This document shows, one piece after another, positions 13,746 through 25,426 of a stretch of 64,000 bases of DNA; positions within the stretch are counted from its first letter, which is position 1; each line of letters opens with the position of its first letter. The DNA is from Metaphire vulgaris (Eukaryota > Annelida > Clitellata > Crassiclitellata > Megascolecidae), in assembly GCA_018105865.1 (NCBI GenBank), contig CM030835.1, positions 1,385,816-1,449,815 on the forward strand, given 5' to 3'. Both the position numbers and the translations under genes were made by a program. The notes under the pieces were generated by a model. That model did not search any database. It was given only the letters and a program-made list of their open reading frames with translations, and was not told the DNA's origin.

Positions 13746-15125
13746 TGGCGGCGCTATATAAAGTTAATTATCGTAAAGAATTTTACCCGAGTTCTGCGCT
13801 GCGTGGTTAGCGTCTTTTCGTTAGAGCGAATATTCCTTTGCGTCTCCATTACGTGGCACAAAACGCACGCCGCTTCCAAGTAGTTAGTTCTTCAGCATAG
13901 GATCGAGTGTCGACGGCTGTGGTTGGATTCACTTGTGTCTCCTCGTACAGAAACGGAAACCGTTGCCTGCAGTGGCGTAGCCAAGGGGGGGGTTGGAAGG
14001 TTATCTATCTATCTATCTCTATCTCTCTGTCATTGTCTTGCTTTTCTTTTTGAAAGTATCAGTACTACTCGACGACGAAAATATGTTGAGCGCATTCTCC
14101 TTGAACCGGTCGAATGTCAGTTCTACACTATTTTTCTTTCTTGTCGAGATTAGGCCTAGAGCCGCTTCGTGTTTTTACTACGCCGACCACCGCAACACAC
14201 ACTTCGCAGCGTCAGAGCAGCGATTGCCGGCGAAATGCGACGATGCGCAGACCTATACAGAGTAGAGTGGATCAGTCCGAGATGCGCCACGGAAAAGACG
14301 ATGGGTGCCTGACTTCCCTCCCCTCCCCTTCCCTCACCTACTTCTACTACACCTACTTCTCGAGATAAAAGGAACGTGGCTTCGGTTGTGGATGGGTTTT
14401 TTAAAGCATCTAAGGCGAAGCCGCAAACCAGTTGTATTTTACTACAGGTCGAAGTCAGCAGAAAATAGTATGGATATATATTCGAACAAGACTTTCCACT
14501 TTCCACTTTGCTGAAACTGACTATAAGATTATTTTATTATTGCATTATTGACCCAACCGATCCCCAGCAACACAGGCATTCCTAGGGCATGGTAAGGTAT
14601 CCTGTGGGGGCCATTCGGGCGGACGGGGGCTTTTCACAACAGCGCTAGAAAAGCGCGCATTTACGATATTCAGTTATACTGTGAATAGAACGAGGCAGTC
14701 TCTAATACGAAGCATTGACATTCGATGTTAAACGCATTTTTACTACCGGAACGGAGTCTAACGGAAGATTCGCTCTGATACAGATCATCCAATCGTAACG
14801 AACCATCGGGGACCAGTCAGACATTTTACCGACCAAAATCTTAAGAGCTTTGGCGGCGAAAAATCATCGGTTCAACAGGATAAGGCTTTTAAGGAGACGA
14901 GCCCCCCCCTCCCGTACCACCCCTCAGGATCATCTGCAATTGCTTAGCTCTAACTTATGAGTCTTATAGTCTTATTAATTATTGGCCATGTCTCTGTCGA
15001 CTTTAACTTGATTGAAAAGCTAATCTATTCGATTTGCTGGAAAATATTTCTTGCGTAAATACAGAAAATGTGAAAATTCATGAGCGCTTCTCTATACTCA
15101 CGAAATGGGAAAAACGCGCAGAACT
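13746..15125. other. gene-free stretch
   Basis: It contains a lone left end 'cagtggcgtagccaag' near 13973 with no clear right partner, a (CTAT)n run, and a TAGGCCTA octamer at 14151-14158. Several overlapping frames of 70-116 aa on both strands show no recognisable domain or splice support. Confidence 0.5.
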
Positions 15126-15205
15126 TTAACCCCTTAACTGGGGACCCCGGATTTATCCATCCATTTTACCTTGAGTTACAGTTAAATACCCAGTTAAGGG
15201 GTTAA
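15126..15205. mobile_element. 80-bp TTAA inverted-repeat element, copy 2
   Basis: Ends TTAACCCCTTAACTGGGG and CCCAGTTAAGGGGTTAA. Its interior is in the orientation of copies 4 and 5 ('ccattttac', 'ttgagttacagttaaatac'), inverse to copies 1 and 3. Confidence 0.85.
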
Positions 15206-15439
15206 CTGTAAATTGTCAGACTGTCCCTCGTCGACGCTTGCTTTTAAAAGCAGTCGGGATCCAACTAGGGGGCCTACTGCCACCCCGAACTTTGGATCAT
15301 CCGCAGTTGCACAGTTGGTCGAAGTGCATGCCGGGGATATTTGCATGTCAGTCGACTGTTACAGTTGGACGCGGAGTAACCATGCAGAGTCAGTCCCATT
15401 CCCGTTTTGCCTTTTGCCTATCTGTCCCCCCACCCCGGG

Positions 15440-15640
15440 GCCATATTAAGGCGGGGCTGAGGGGGCTGTAGCCCCCCGGCCCATCATGAAAATAGGCCCA
15501 CCGATTTTCGAGATTTGCAGCACGATTTGATGGAGAAGGGAGATAACCTTTTTTTGCTTGTCAGAGATTTTCAGTATAGGCGACGGCCTTTTTTCTTAGC
15601 CCCTCGGCCCACTCGAGAAAAGTTTTGCGGAGTAAATTTT
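15440..15640. repeat. decayed short DNA-transposon relic
   Basis: A G/C-run-rich left part ('gcggggctgagggggctg') is followed by 'gataacctttttttgcttgtcagag', the same inner module seen at 10016, 20590 and 39730. The ends are too degraded to define a target duplication. Confidence 0.4.
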
Positions 15641-15842
15641 TCTAGTGTTTGTGCGTTTTGCATTCTTTCGTTGAATCAAAATGTATCGAACGTAACGTAA
15701 AGTCATCGAAATAACCAAACTAATTTTACTAACACACGTAGCTACAGTATAAGTGCTCATCCTCGGTCAGCTGTTAGGTTCGGCTAAATGGGTGTTTACT
15801 GTTTATAGAAAGTAATGCATTCAAAATGACTTGGGGAGGGAC

Positions 15843-16018
15843 CAGTGTTTTATACAGGCCTGTTAGGAGAGGAGATTCCCCCCTTCCCAAAAAAAAACAA
15901 CTCAAAAGTCCCCCCAAAATCCCAGCACTTACACAAATTTTGCATTGAACTGTGTCTTTTCCCCTCCAACCAAGTCGATTCCCCCGAAAACCTCAATCCC
16001 CCAAAGGCCTGGAGTCTG
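15843..16018 (+). mobile_element. hAT-like short element with perfect 8-bp duplication
   Basis: It runs from CAGTGTTTTATACAGGCCTG to GGCCTGGAGTCTG. It is flanked by identical GGAGGGAC 8-mers at 15835-15842 and 16019-16026. An inverted relative occupies 5-155. The interior is rich in C and A runs and encodes nothing. Confidence 0.85.
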
Positions 16019-16352
16019 GGAGGGACGACATACTGACTGCAGCAGCAGCAGCAGCAGCAGCGACGACACCAGTAGAACGCTTTGAACGTTAGTCGTGCAC
16101 GGAATCAGTCTCGATAGGAGTTTCGACGAGGTTCGTTCGGTCCGCGTTCAACTGCCGATCGATCAGCCAGAAGCAAATCCCCTGTCGGCCTCTAAATGGG
16201 TCGGAAAAGAGAGGTGCTCTGCCGATCCCCATCCTCTCCTTCTCCCACCCACACCCGCCCGGACCTACTTCGCTGACGGCGCCTGTAGAGTCTACGGGCG
16301 CATTGCTCGGTTAATTAACCTTTCGAAACTATCAACAGCGCTGACGATAATG

Positions 16353-16402
<50 letters not shown>

Positions 16403-16830
16403 CGTCTATTCACTTATTGACGCCGGAATTCGATCTGACCGCAGACGAAACATCGCATCGGCTGAGCGAGCGACAACCACGATGATAAGCAATGACCGCG
16501 CCGAGACATAAATCAGAAATTAATTCACAGACATCCCCCCCGCTCTCAGTGTTTCTTCTGCACGTATCGAATCCATCGATCCCGTCCATTGGTATACCGC
16601 TGCACCATGCATATACGGTGCTCGAAATTAGATCGAACGGTAGGCCTACCAAATGGCCAGAACAGAATTAACGATATCTTGTAAATCGGAGAAATTATAA
16701 TAGTGTAGAAGCTTCGATTTACTTTATACACAGAGAGTTAGGCCTACTTTCGGCCATCAGTTTCAGATTTCCTTGAATATCGCTCACAATAAATGAATCT
16801 GCGCTTTCACTACATCAGCGAAAGCGCCGC

Positions 16831-16873
<43 letters not shown>

Positions 16874-16997
16874 GTCACCATTATTATTATTATCATCATC
16901 ATCATCACCACCACCACCATCAGCAGCAGCAGCGTCGCCATCAGCGTCACTAGCCCGGTGTAGTATAATAATAATAATGACTCCCCAGTCATTGTTA
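16019..16997. other. gene-free stretch with triplet repeats
   Basis: (AGC)n occurs at about 16039-16060, (CTG)n at 16352-16401 and (CAT)n at 16830-16873, followed by CAT/CAC/CAG triplets. TAGGCCTA octamers lie at 16641-16648 and 16739-16746. Open frames here are mostly triplet-repeat products. No supported exon. Confidence 0.5.
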
Positions 16998-16999
16998 TA

Positions 17000-17082
17000 T
17001 GCAGAGTGGCGCAAATAAACCGGACTATACGCAAATGCAAACCTAAATGTGACTAGTCCAGGATTTTTTGCGCCACCCTGCA
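17000..17082. mobile_element. 83-bp mariner-like mini-element
   Basis: It begins TGCAGAGTGGCGCAAATAAA and ends ATTTTTTGCGCCACCCTGCA, with TA on each side, which fits the TA target of Tc1/mariner elements. The inverted repeats extend through 'ccggactat' and 'tagtcc', so most of the element is stem. A single related end, 'cagggtggggcaaaaaacat', lies at about 44802-44825, upstream of TOP1 exon 10. Confidence 0.65.
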
Positions 17083-17694
17083 TATAATAATGACGGGGTA
17101 GTCATCCGGTAATCTCGGAATCTGCAGCGAGTGTGCTTTTTGAGCGACAAAATGATTAAGATCAACAATTAATTATTATTTGAGAGTCGTTTTCTAGTTT
17201 CTGTCTTTTTAGTTTTCAGGCATCGAAGTGATCCTCCTATACTCGACAAAGCAGCGATTCTTCCACCTCCTCCTCCCCTCTTCATCCCCTCTTCCTCCTC
17301 CTCCTCCTCCTCCTCCTCCTCCTCCTCCTCCTTCACCTCCTGTCGCAGTGTTTTGCCTCTGCTTAGCGTAGAGGAGAATTCTAGAAATCCAAAGCGACCC
17401 AAGTGTCATTAATCACTTAGTCTCTTGTCTTCCAGCGAGAGCGTTAGCTAAAAACTAGAGTATTTTCACTAGCGGCCCCGGCCTGCCTTATGCGACTAGA
17501 AAAGTCCGTTCCGTGCTAAGTAAATATAACTGAATCAGGTGTACTACTTTTTATAAATTAAGTAAATATATCGTCTGATTTTACCCAAATAGAAACTTCC
17601 TATGTCACCCGATTTTCTGCTCGAGACCCGCGAAGTCTCTTTCTTATAACCGACCGATCGATCGCTTTTCTCGACGCTTTTACGTATCCAACAC

Positions 17695-17773
17695 TTAACC
17701 CCTTAACTGTGTATTTAACTGTAACTCAATGTAAAATGGACAGTTATATCCGGGGTCCCAGTTAAGGGGTTAA
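17695..17773. mobile_element. 80-bp TTAA inverted-repeat element, copy 3
   Basis: TTAACCCCTTAACTG at the left and CCCAGTTAAGGGGTTAA at the right, 79 bp. The interior matches copy 1 in the same orientation ('aactgtaactcaatgtaaaa'). Confidence 0.85.
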
Positions 17774-20456
17774 AAGACAACGAAAGATATTTTAAAATGC
17801 AGTGGGGTTTGAAGTACCCCCCGGCCCCGCCCCAAAAATTTTCAACCTCCATTCATTCTACCCAGCCTCTCTCGTCACAGTCACGTCGTATTCTTCCTGA
17901 TTTCTACGCAAACGAGCCAGACCAGTGGGGAGTGGGGGGGGGGGGAGAAGAAAGTTCAATTGATTCGCAGTGCTAAATAAGTTAGTTAAATAAGCTAATG
18001 ACACCACGAAACTGTGACCATTCCCATTGAAATAGCACACTGTTTTACACGGCTGGATACTTCTCTGTCGGTCTGTAATTTGTTTTGCAGTAGCAGTTGC
18101 ATGCAAAACACGATAGGCCCCCTACGTGCCAAAAATAGCAGGCCAGCCGCCGTTGAATTTAGGAGGTGACTGAGCAAGCAATTAATGAAACATTTCTGAC
18201 GGAAAGAATGGCACAACGCACAAGATAGAAAGTTATTCGGTTGTTTACCGACCGGCGCCGCCCCGTTGCCGTTGAGAGTCGGGAGGGGGGAAAGTTGAAT
18301 AAACCGCGGACATATTTTTCTCAGAACTTAGAACCGCTGTTTACAGGGTCCGATCACGTGTTCACGTCATGCGTTGCTGTGAAAGCTGAAAGCGTTGAGA
18401 CTGGGCGCTTTGATGAATTTCTTTAAGCGAAATAAAACGATTTTTTCTGCACAGAGAATCGCTCTATAAGCACGATTTATTTATACAGCGCACTACGTTT
18501 ATCAGTCGTCTGCAGCGCAGAGACGATTTCTAGCAGTTCCAGTCAGATAAATCAATTAATCAATCAATCAATCAATCAATCAAAATGCTTCTATGGCGCC
18601 ACCAGGGTTTAATCTAGGCCGTTTCCGGTGGGAAAAATTGCCCCCCGGAAATGTCAAATCCCCCCGGAAATTTTGGCATGCTACATCAACTAACAGCAGC
18701 CCCTAGCTGACTTTCCCCCGGCTTTGTCAGTTCTCCCCCCCCCAGAGTCCAGGAGTCTAGATTAAACACTGGCCGCCGCTATCACAATGCCCAGGGCATC
18801 AGTCACTGTCGCATTCGAATCCAATCCGAATAAGAGCATGCAGGTCAAGCAGGAAAGGTCAGACGGATTGGCGGAGATGGGGGGGGGGGGGTAATCTAAG
18901 GGAGGGCAGAAGAACTGGAAGAAGAGCGACGCGATGGCCGTCAATTGTTATTATATTTAAATGAAAGGAGTCGCGCTTTACTAAACATCTACAGCTATTT
19001 TTCTGCTATTATTTAAATAGCGTAAAAGTTGGTTTGAAGTTGCGTTCATTTTTAGCTGCGCGTTCCCACAGGTTAGCTGTTCGATCGGTCATTCATTTCT
19101 AAACGATAAATTGTTTTCTTTTCTTCTTTGTCTTTCTGCGGCAGGAAAATGAAATGGACAAAAGCGGCAGTTCGAACTGTAGGCCTCAGAGGTGGACCGA
19201 GGGTATGTGGCGCCCGCATGTAGTATATACCCCCCTGCCCCCCTCGGTCCGCCTCTGGCAGGTCTATACCTGGAGACGTGATAGTGCAAAGGGCGATTGC
19301 CCATGGACATCGCCTCGCCACCAATTTTTCTCTACATCATCACTGCATGTTGAAATGTCTATTTAAACGCGTGAAATCTGGCGTATACAAAAGCAAGAAG
19401 AGGAAGAGATAAAGAGAAAGAGAGAAAGAGAGAAAAAGAGAAAGAGAGAAAGAGAGATGCGAGGAATGAAGAAAGAAAGGCGAAGTCGGGTCTAAGTGAT
19501 TCGTGTTTAATTAAACAGGCATTTGCGGATCCTTATTATTTTACAAATCGAAACAGAAGAACAGCTCGACGATCAGTCACTGCCAGTCGGAGCTGGTCTA
19601 CCACACTGCCGGCCGCGTTATAGTACTAGTGGCGTTAGTACTAAGTAAAGAGTATGTAAAATCTCGTGAATTTATATAGCGCTTGGTAGGTGTAGTAGAG
19701 CAATACCGTAGCAGCTGATTATTCTTATGCGCTTACTTAGCCTAGTGACGCTATAGTGGGCCTCTATACTCAGGCGCCGGCCGTACGCGGCCTGCCTGCC
19801 TCGGTGATCAGGAAAAGGCTGCACTGCCCAAGGGTGATCGATCACCGATCGTGCATTTAATGGGTTCAAAGGTCAAATTCTCGTCTCTGCGTCACAAGTT
19901 TCGTTCACTTATACAAGACGGTCAGACAGCGTGAGTTGCTCCGGGGGGAAAAACCACGAGTCCTTCTTCCAATGCATGGCCGTTCAGAAGGTCCGCAAAA
20001 CAGGAGCAAAGGCTCTCTTCCACTTCGAATGTGAACGCTCTCTGTCTGTCTGTCTGTCTGTCTGTTTGTCGAGAGATAAGAGGGCGCTTAAGAGAGCTGG
20101 TTTCTTTTATTACAGGTTTTATAGACCCCAGAAAATACAGAAATATTATATAATTAATTAAACAATAAATAATACCACAAGCAAATTTCTGAATGCTAAG
20201 CACTTTTGATATACAAAAGATAGTGCCCTAATTTTTGAAAAAAACGTGATTACTAGGTCCTCTTCACTTGCCTGTCAAAAGTGCTAGCCATTCAAACGTC
20301 TGCCAATACCATTCTCGGTAGTTTAAAAATGTCCAATTTAATACGCTGTTTGTATAGCAGGCTATAGGTATGCAAAAGGGAGTTGCAGTAATCAAGACGG
20401 CTAGAGACTAAGGCATTTGCCAAGGGCATTAATGCACGTTATTGAGAAATATCCTA
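17774..20456. other. gene-free stretch with a probable short element
   Basis: A candidate element at 18603-18771 (CAGGGTTTAATCTAGG to CTAGATTAAACACTG) has weak flank similarity (ggcgccac / gccgccgc). A CCT/GA-rich tract lies near 19400-19460 and a (TCTG)n run near 20040-20065. At 20083-20147 is a piece related to the repeat family at 13433-13534 and 32877-32946. No supported exon. Confidence 0.45.
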
Positions 20457-20464
20457 CTGCAATA

Positions 20465-20719
20465 CAGTGGCGTAGCGAAGGGGGCGGCGGTGGGGGCGAA
20501 TTCCCCAGGCGTCACTTGCTCTAGGGGCGGCATTTTCGAGAAAACCCTTTTTTGCATAGGCTTTTTTAGAAAGTAGCGATAAAGTTTTTTTGCTTGTCAA
20601 GAATTTTAGCAAGTTGCGTTAAGGTTTTTTGCCTGTCAAGACTTTAACGAAAAGGCGGCAATTTAAGTATTTACTATTTACGCCCCGATCGAGCGGCACT
20701 TTGCCTCGCTACGCCACTT
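20465..20719. mobile_element. hAT-like short element with perfect 8-bp duplication
   Basis: It runs from CAGTGGCGTAGCGAAGG to CGCTACGCCACTT. Identical CTGCAATA 8-mers flank it at 20457-20464 and 20720-20727. Inside are two tandem-like copies of the 'ttttttgcttgtcaag' module. Confidence 0.85.
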
Positions 20720-20820
20720 CTGCAATATAAATCACGAAGGTAGTGGTAAGCTACTTTACAGGTGCTATTTGTATGATTTGTCAAAGAAAGTGTGGAATCA
20801 AAAATTACTCATAGATCTCG

Positions 20821-21010
20821 TGGACAAATGGAGCAGTTTGGACGATATGGGAGTGACAGTTGAAACACAGTAGGCCTAAACGGATTCAAAAGCTATCTCT
20901 GAAAACTAGGCTAGGCCTATTGAATGTGGAGAGTTACTACAGTGGTCTTCACACAGGCTTACTTAGCATACAAAACCACCTTAAATCACATTATTATTAT
21001 TATTACAAAA
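20821..21010. repeat. dispersed repeat, partner of 8089-8290
   Basis: Same family as 8089-8290. This copy carries TAGGCCTA at 20871-20878 and 20912-20919, exactly where the partner has only TA. It is followed by a (TTA)n tract (about 21034-21109). Confidence 0.75.
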
Positions 21011-21032
21011 CCATTTTAAATCATTATTATAA

Positions 21033-21111
<79 letters not shown>

Positions 21112-21867
21112 CCATATAAGCTTCGTCGCCATCAGCACGTTCTCAAGTTCAGCGCGAGCCACTTCAGGGGTTTCTGTAACGTGCCGCGACCCTAATCATG
21201 GTATGTAATATTTTTAAAATGCATCAGGCCATCTGGCGAACGTTACTTGAAAAGAATCTTCTGAGTTTTGAATAATTTGCAAAACAGAAGCTCTGATTCA
21301 ATTCGAATGAAAATATGGCAAATATATTAGACAAATTAATCATGATTTGCCAAATAAGACAAAATGAGAGAAACAGATATTGAAATTTCTTCAAAATTAT
21401 CTTCTTTAAATTTTGCCAGGAACATACCTTTCTTACGCGTGTTAAAATTACGAGTACGGCAAAATAGCTTTACCGGTAGGTATGTGGTACGTTTTGCCTA
21501 TTGTTAGCGAAGTTTCAGAGCAAAATGGTCGGAAAACGCTTTATTGGCGTTATTGAGAAATAAGATTAACTTTTAAGAGTACTCCAGGAGTCTAGTTGGT
21601 CTGTCTGTCTGGTTTTGCCGATGTCAGTCTAGGCCCTGTTTAATCACCAGCTCACCACCAAGCACAAATACAGTAATTGTAACCGAAACATGTCGGGACT
21701 CCGTCCTAGACTGTCGTTAATAAGAAAAAACCAGTGAAGTCAGATCAGAGAAGACAGTGCCGTGTTAAAAAAACACCCTCGACGCTCTAATTCTGCCCCA
21801 TAATATTATGTCACTGTTTTGTACGTGTTTTGCGTTTAAAAGCTCTCGAGACTTTGTTCTCTTTCTG

Positions 21868-22014
21868 CAGTGGCGTAACGTGGGGGGGGCGGGGGCACTT
21901 TGTTGACTGCCCCCGGGTGGGGGCCCCAAAAGGGGTCTAAGCTAGGGTTAGGTTAGGGTTAACCCTAGGTTAGGGACTAACAACCCTTAGAAGTATAGAA
22001 GTTTCTGTCTATGT

Positions 22015-22046
<32 letters not shown>

Positions 22047-22169
22047 GTTTCAGGTAAAAAGGAGGTGATGACTTTTTTTTTTTTTTTTTTTTTTTTTGCA
22101 GTCGAAACTTTTTGGGGCCCCCATGACAAAGATGCCCCCCGGGCCCCGAAAAGTCACGCTACGCCACTG
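21868..22169. mobile_element. hAT-like short element with perfect 8-bp duplication
   Basis: It runs from CAGTGGCGTAACGTGG to CACGCTACGCCACTG. Identical TCTTTCTG 8-mers flank it at 21860-21867 and 22170-22177. Its interior has G runs, two poly-T tracts, and a short 'gggttaggttagggttaaccc' telomere-like patch near 21950. Confidence 0.85.
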
Positions 22170-22529
22170 TCTTTCTGTCTGTGTGACTTTATCACGTTCA
22201 CTCGGTAATTCCAGCGAACAGGCACATGTCTGGATTGTCTGCCTTCCTCACAACTGAGATCGTTCGCATCTGGTTCAGTGAGCTCATCAGAAGACGCAAG
22301 TCGGTTAGGCGGCCTAGGCCTGTGCCCTGTTAATATCTCGTATATCGTGTTCAGGCAAAATCTGACTTCACGAGGAAGATTAATTGAGAATAAAGAGAAA
22401 GCAAATATAAATTATATATTTTCGACGCCTGACGCAAACCGTCCGCGCGCACTGCGTGCAACTTGTCGGGCAGCAGCTTTATGCTAATGATTTTCGAGAA
22501 AATGTCCTGCTCATCGTGCATTCGTAAAG

Positions 22530-22800
22530 TCTTTGGCGCACGTGATCGCTGATCGGCCAATCGGAGCGCAGTTTCGATTCTTCGGTCTACCGAGTCACGT
22601 GACTGACACGTCGAAACAGAAACTGACGAGAGGTCAGGTATAAGCCTCAGAGTCTCTCAAATGCGAAGCGATCAGTTACGCTTTCTCGTCTCGTTCTCAC
22701 CAGAAGAACCGTTATCTCGCGGAAAGATCGGAACTTGGCTTTTAAATAGCGAAATCCAGGAAGCGTTAGCGAAGGATTATCGAGGTAATCGTTACGGGGA
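22530..22800 (+). promoter_or_regulatory. candidate promoter / 5' exon region of the IRF-like gene
   Basis: It holds two CACGTG E-boxes (22539-22544 and 22596-22601, the second within the palindrome GTCACGTGAC), a CCAAT box at 22557-22561, and locally higher CpG content than the following introns. A possible 5' non-coding exon ends at a GAG|gtaatc donor near 22784. The gene's first coding exon lies about 0.9 kb downstream. This is inferred from motifs and position only. Confidence 0.3.
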
Positions 22801-23573
22801 GCGGTCTTCATGCTGCAATGTGTGTGGATTAAGTTTGGTTGCATGGATGTTTTTCTGTACAAAGTAAGTCAATGACAACTAGTATTGTATATTAATGGCT
22901 GGGTGGTCGGGTCCGAGGGTGGGGCTTTGTCGATCGGTACTTATAACATACGTTCGTAATGAATCAAGTCGAACCGGTTTACAGGTCTGTTAGAGTACTC
23001 GAAAGTTTTTCAAGGTGCGCACCATGCTTGAAGGCATCAGCAACGCAAGTTGATTTTAGGCGTAGGGCCTGCTGACTTAGCAGCATATTTGGAAGTGTAA
23101 CTCAGAACGTGCAATGTTCGAGATTTGCCTCAGATTGCTTATTAATTTTAAATCCACGACAGTATTTAAGTTTATTCAAAGGTCACTGTAAGCGGGACAA
23201 CTCCAACACCAACATTATTTACCACAAGTTGGGAACTTGGGTTTGACCAAACAAGAACCAACATTTTGATAGCCAATTGGGATTAAAGTTAGACAGTGGT
23301 ATGATGTAGGATGAATGTATCATTGAATGATCTACTATATATGATTTATGGGACTGAGAATGTCTTGATTTATATTTGTAGGAATTTGACCATCTTAATA
23401 TTGCCTAAACAAGAATTATATTTATTGATTGTTCTGTATTATATATATATGCATACATACATGTATATGTGTGTATATATATGCATACATACACACCGGT
23501 TTGTATGTAAAGTAAAGTATATATGTATAATTGTATAAGTTTGCTGGACACAATTTTGTCTCTTTCTTTGTAG

Positions 23574-25381
23574 GAAATTTGACAGAGCCTGTCGATCTTT
23601 TACCGGTAGTTTATTTGTTCTGAATGAAGTTTGATACTTTGTCCGTTGTTACGCAATTTGAATAAGTTGCATCTATTTACAAATCATCATGGAAGATGAC
23701 GTTGACAAGCAGAGCCGAGTCTTGCTGCGTCCATGGTTGGAAAACATGTTGCAAGTGGGAAGATTCATGGTTTGGTGTGGCACGATCCGGAGAAAACCAT
23801 GTTCCGAATTCCGTGGAAGCACCGGAGCAAGAAAGACTGGTCCATCGAACACTGCAGTGTTTTTGTGGTAAGAGTCCACGTAGACAATCATAGTTATTCT
23901 TGTTTGTCAAGTTGTTTATTTTCCCCAATTTCTTTTTGCAAGTTCGTTTCTATCTTAAAACGCTGTGATTGATATTTTGTCATAGTATTAGCAGGATGGG
24001 TGTATAGGACCAACTCAATTTTATGCAGGGTTATTTCTAGGATTGTGAATTTAGGGGTGTTGGTACAAAATTGGAGGGAGGGTTGTTCAGAGGCTATTTA
24101 GGGTATGTACCACATACATACCATTGTTAGATTAGCAAATTTTGGGGGTGTCGACCTCAAATTGGGGGTGTTAGGGGGTGTAAAAATATCCCTGATTTTA
24201 TGTCATGCAGGATTACCAGGGGTGCATTCCTGCCATGATCATGGGGGGGAGATAGAATAGCTTTTTTAAAGTATATCCACCCATAAATATGTTTAAACTC
24301 TGGTGATGACCTTTCTTGCGTGTCAGACTTTTAGGACATTAAGGAATCAAAGAAGCACAAACCATTGGGGAAGGGGATAAATGATACTATGTATCCCTTT
24401 ACTAATTATTGATTGGGACTGTCCTCCACATGATCTATGCCCTTGAGATTACAAATATAGAATGTGCAATGCTGTTGGTTACTTTCACTATGATTACTGC
24501 AAATTGATGAAGAGGATTGGCACTATCAATAAGTGCTTATGTCAATATCTGTCCAGAGAATTGGACTGATTGAGGAAAACTTAATTTCTACATGTAAAAT
24601 AAGAAAGTAAGTGTGTTCTTTGATTGTAATATGAAGACAAGGTTGACCTGAAATGGACATTTACTTCCATGGATGCTCCTTTGCACTGGCAGGTACGCCG
24701 GGATATGCAGCGTGTTGAAATGTGGCAAAATCTTGCTGAGCAGATGCACCGTAGTTTAATAGCTATTTGATTCCTGTTAAGTTTTGATATTATTACGATG
24801 ACTATTATCATTTGCGTCCTTGATTGAAACGTATAAAAGCTTGTGCGAATGGAATTTCAAGCGAGACGTTACTCTGATATCTGAATGATTTTAGGATTAT
24901 TTTTGTCTTTTAATAAATTATTTGTTATTAATTTGCTATTTGTAATGGAGATTAGGAGTGGGCCAAAAATACTGGACGTTTGAGCGACGGCAGCAAGACC
25001 CCAAACTTTGCACAGCTGAAGACGAGACTTCGTTGCGCGTTCAACAAAGCACCGGACATTGAAGAGATGAGAGAACTGCATTTCAATTACGGAGAAGAGC
25101 CTACAAAGTTTACCGATTCAGAAACAGAAAAGGTATTTGTGGGTCTGACCCAAGCTGAAAACTGCTATATTAACATGACTGCTAATATTATTTATAATAA
25201 TTTCTTCCTTGAAAGAGTACTTTTACTGCCTTGTAAATACTGCCATTCTTGATTAAACATTAATTAGTCTTAGGCTTCAAAAGAGTATATTCACTTTCCT
25301 AAAAAAATGAACATTCTTAATTAAATAATTGTTTATATCATTGTAGTTGCATTTTGAAGGTTGCAGCTTAGCTCTGCATAT

Positions 25382-25426
<45 letters not shown>

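Noticed and set aside
18603..18771. Possible hAT-like element with CAGGGTTTAATCTAGG ends
   Set aside because: The ends pair, but flanking 8-mers match at only about 6 of 8, so it was kept only as a mention in the region entry and not as a called element.
23733..23867. ATG at 23733 as the true start of the IRF-like protein
   Set aside because: It would avoid the frameshift but lose the conserved RPWLE segment, which is intact in the overlapping frame immediately upstream.
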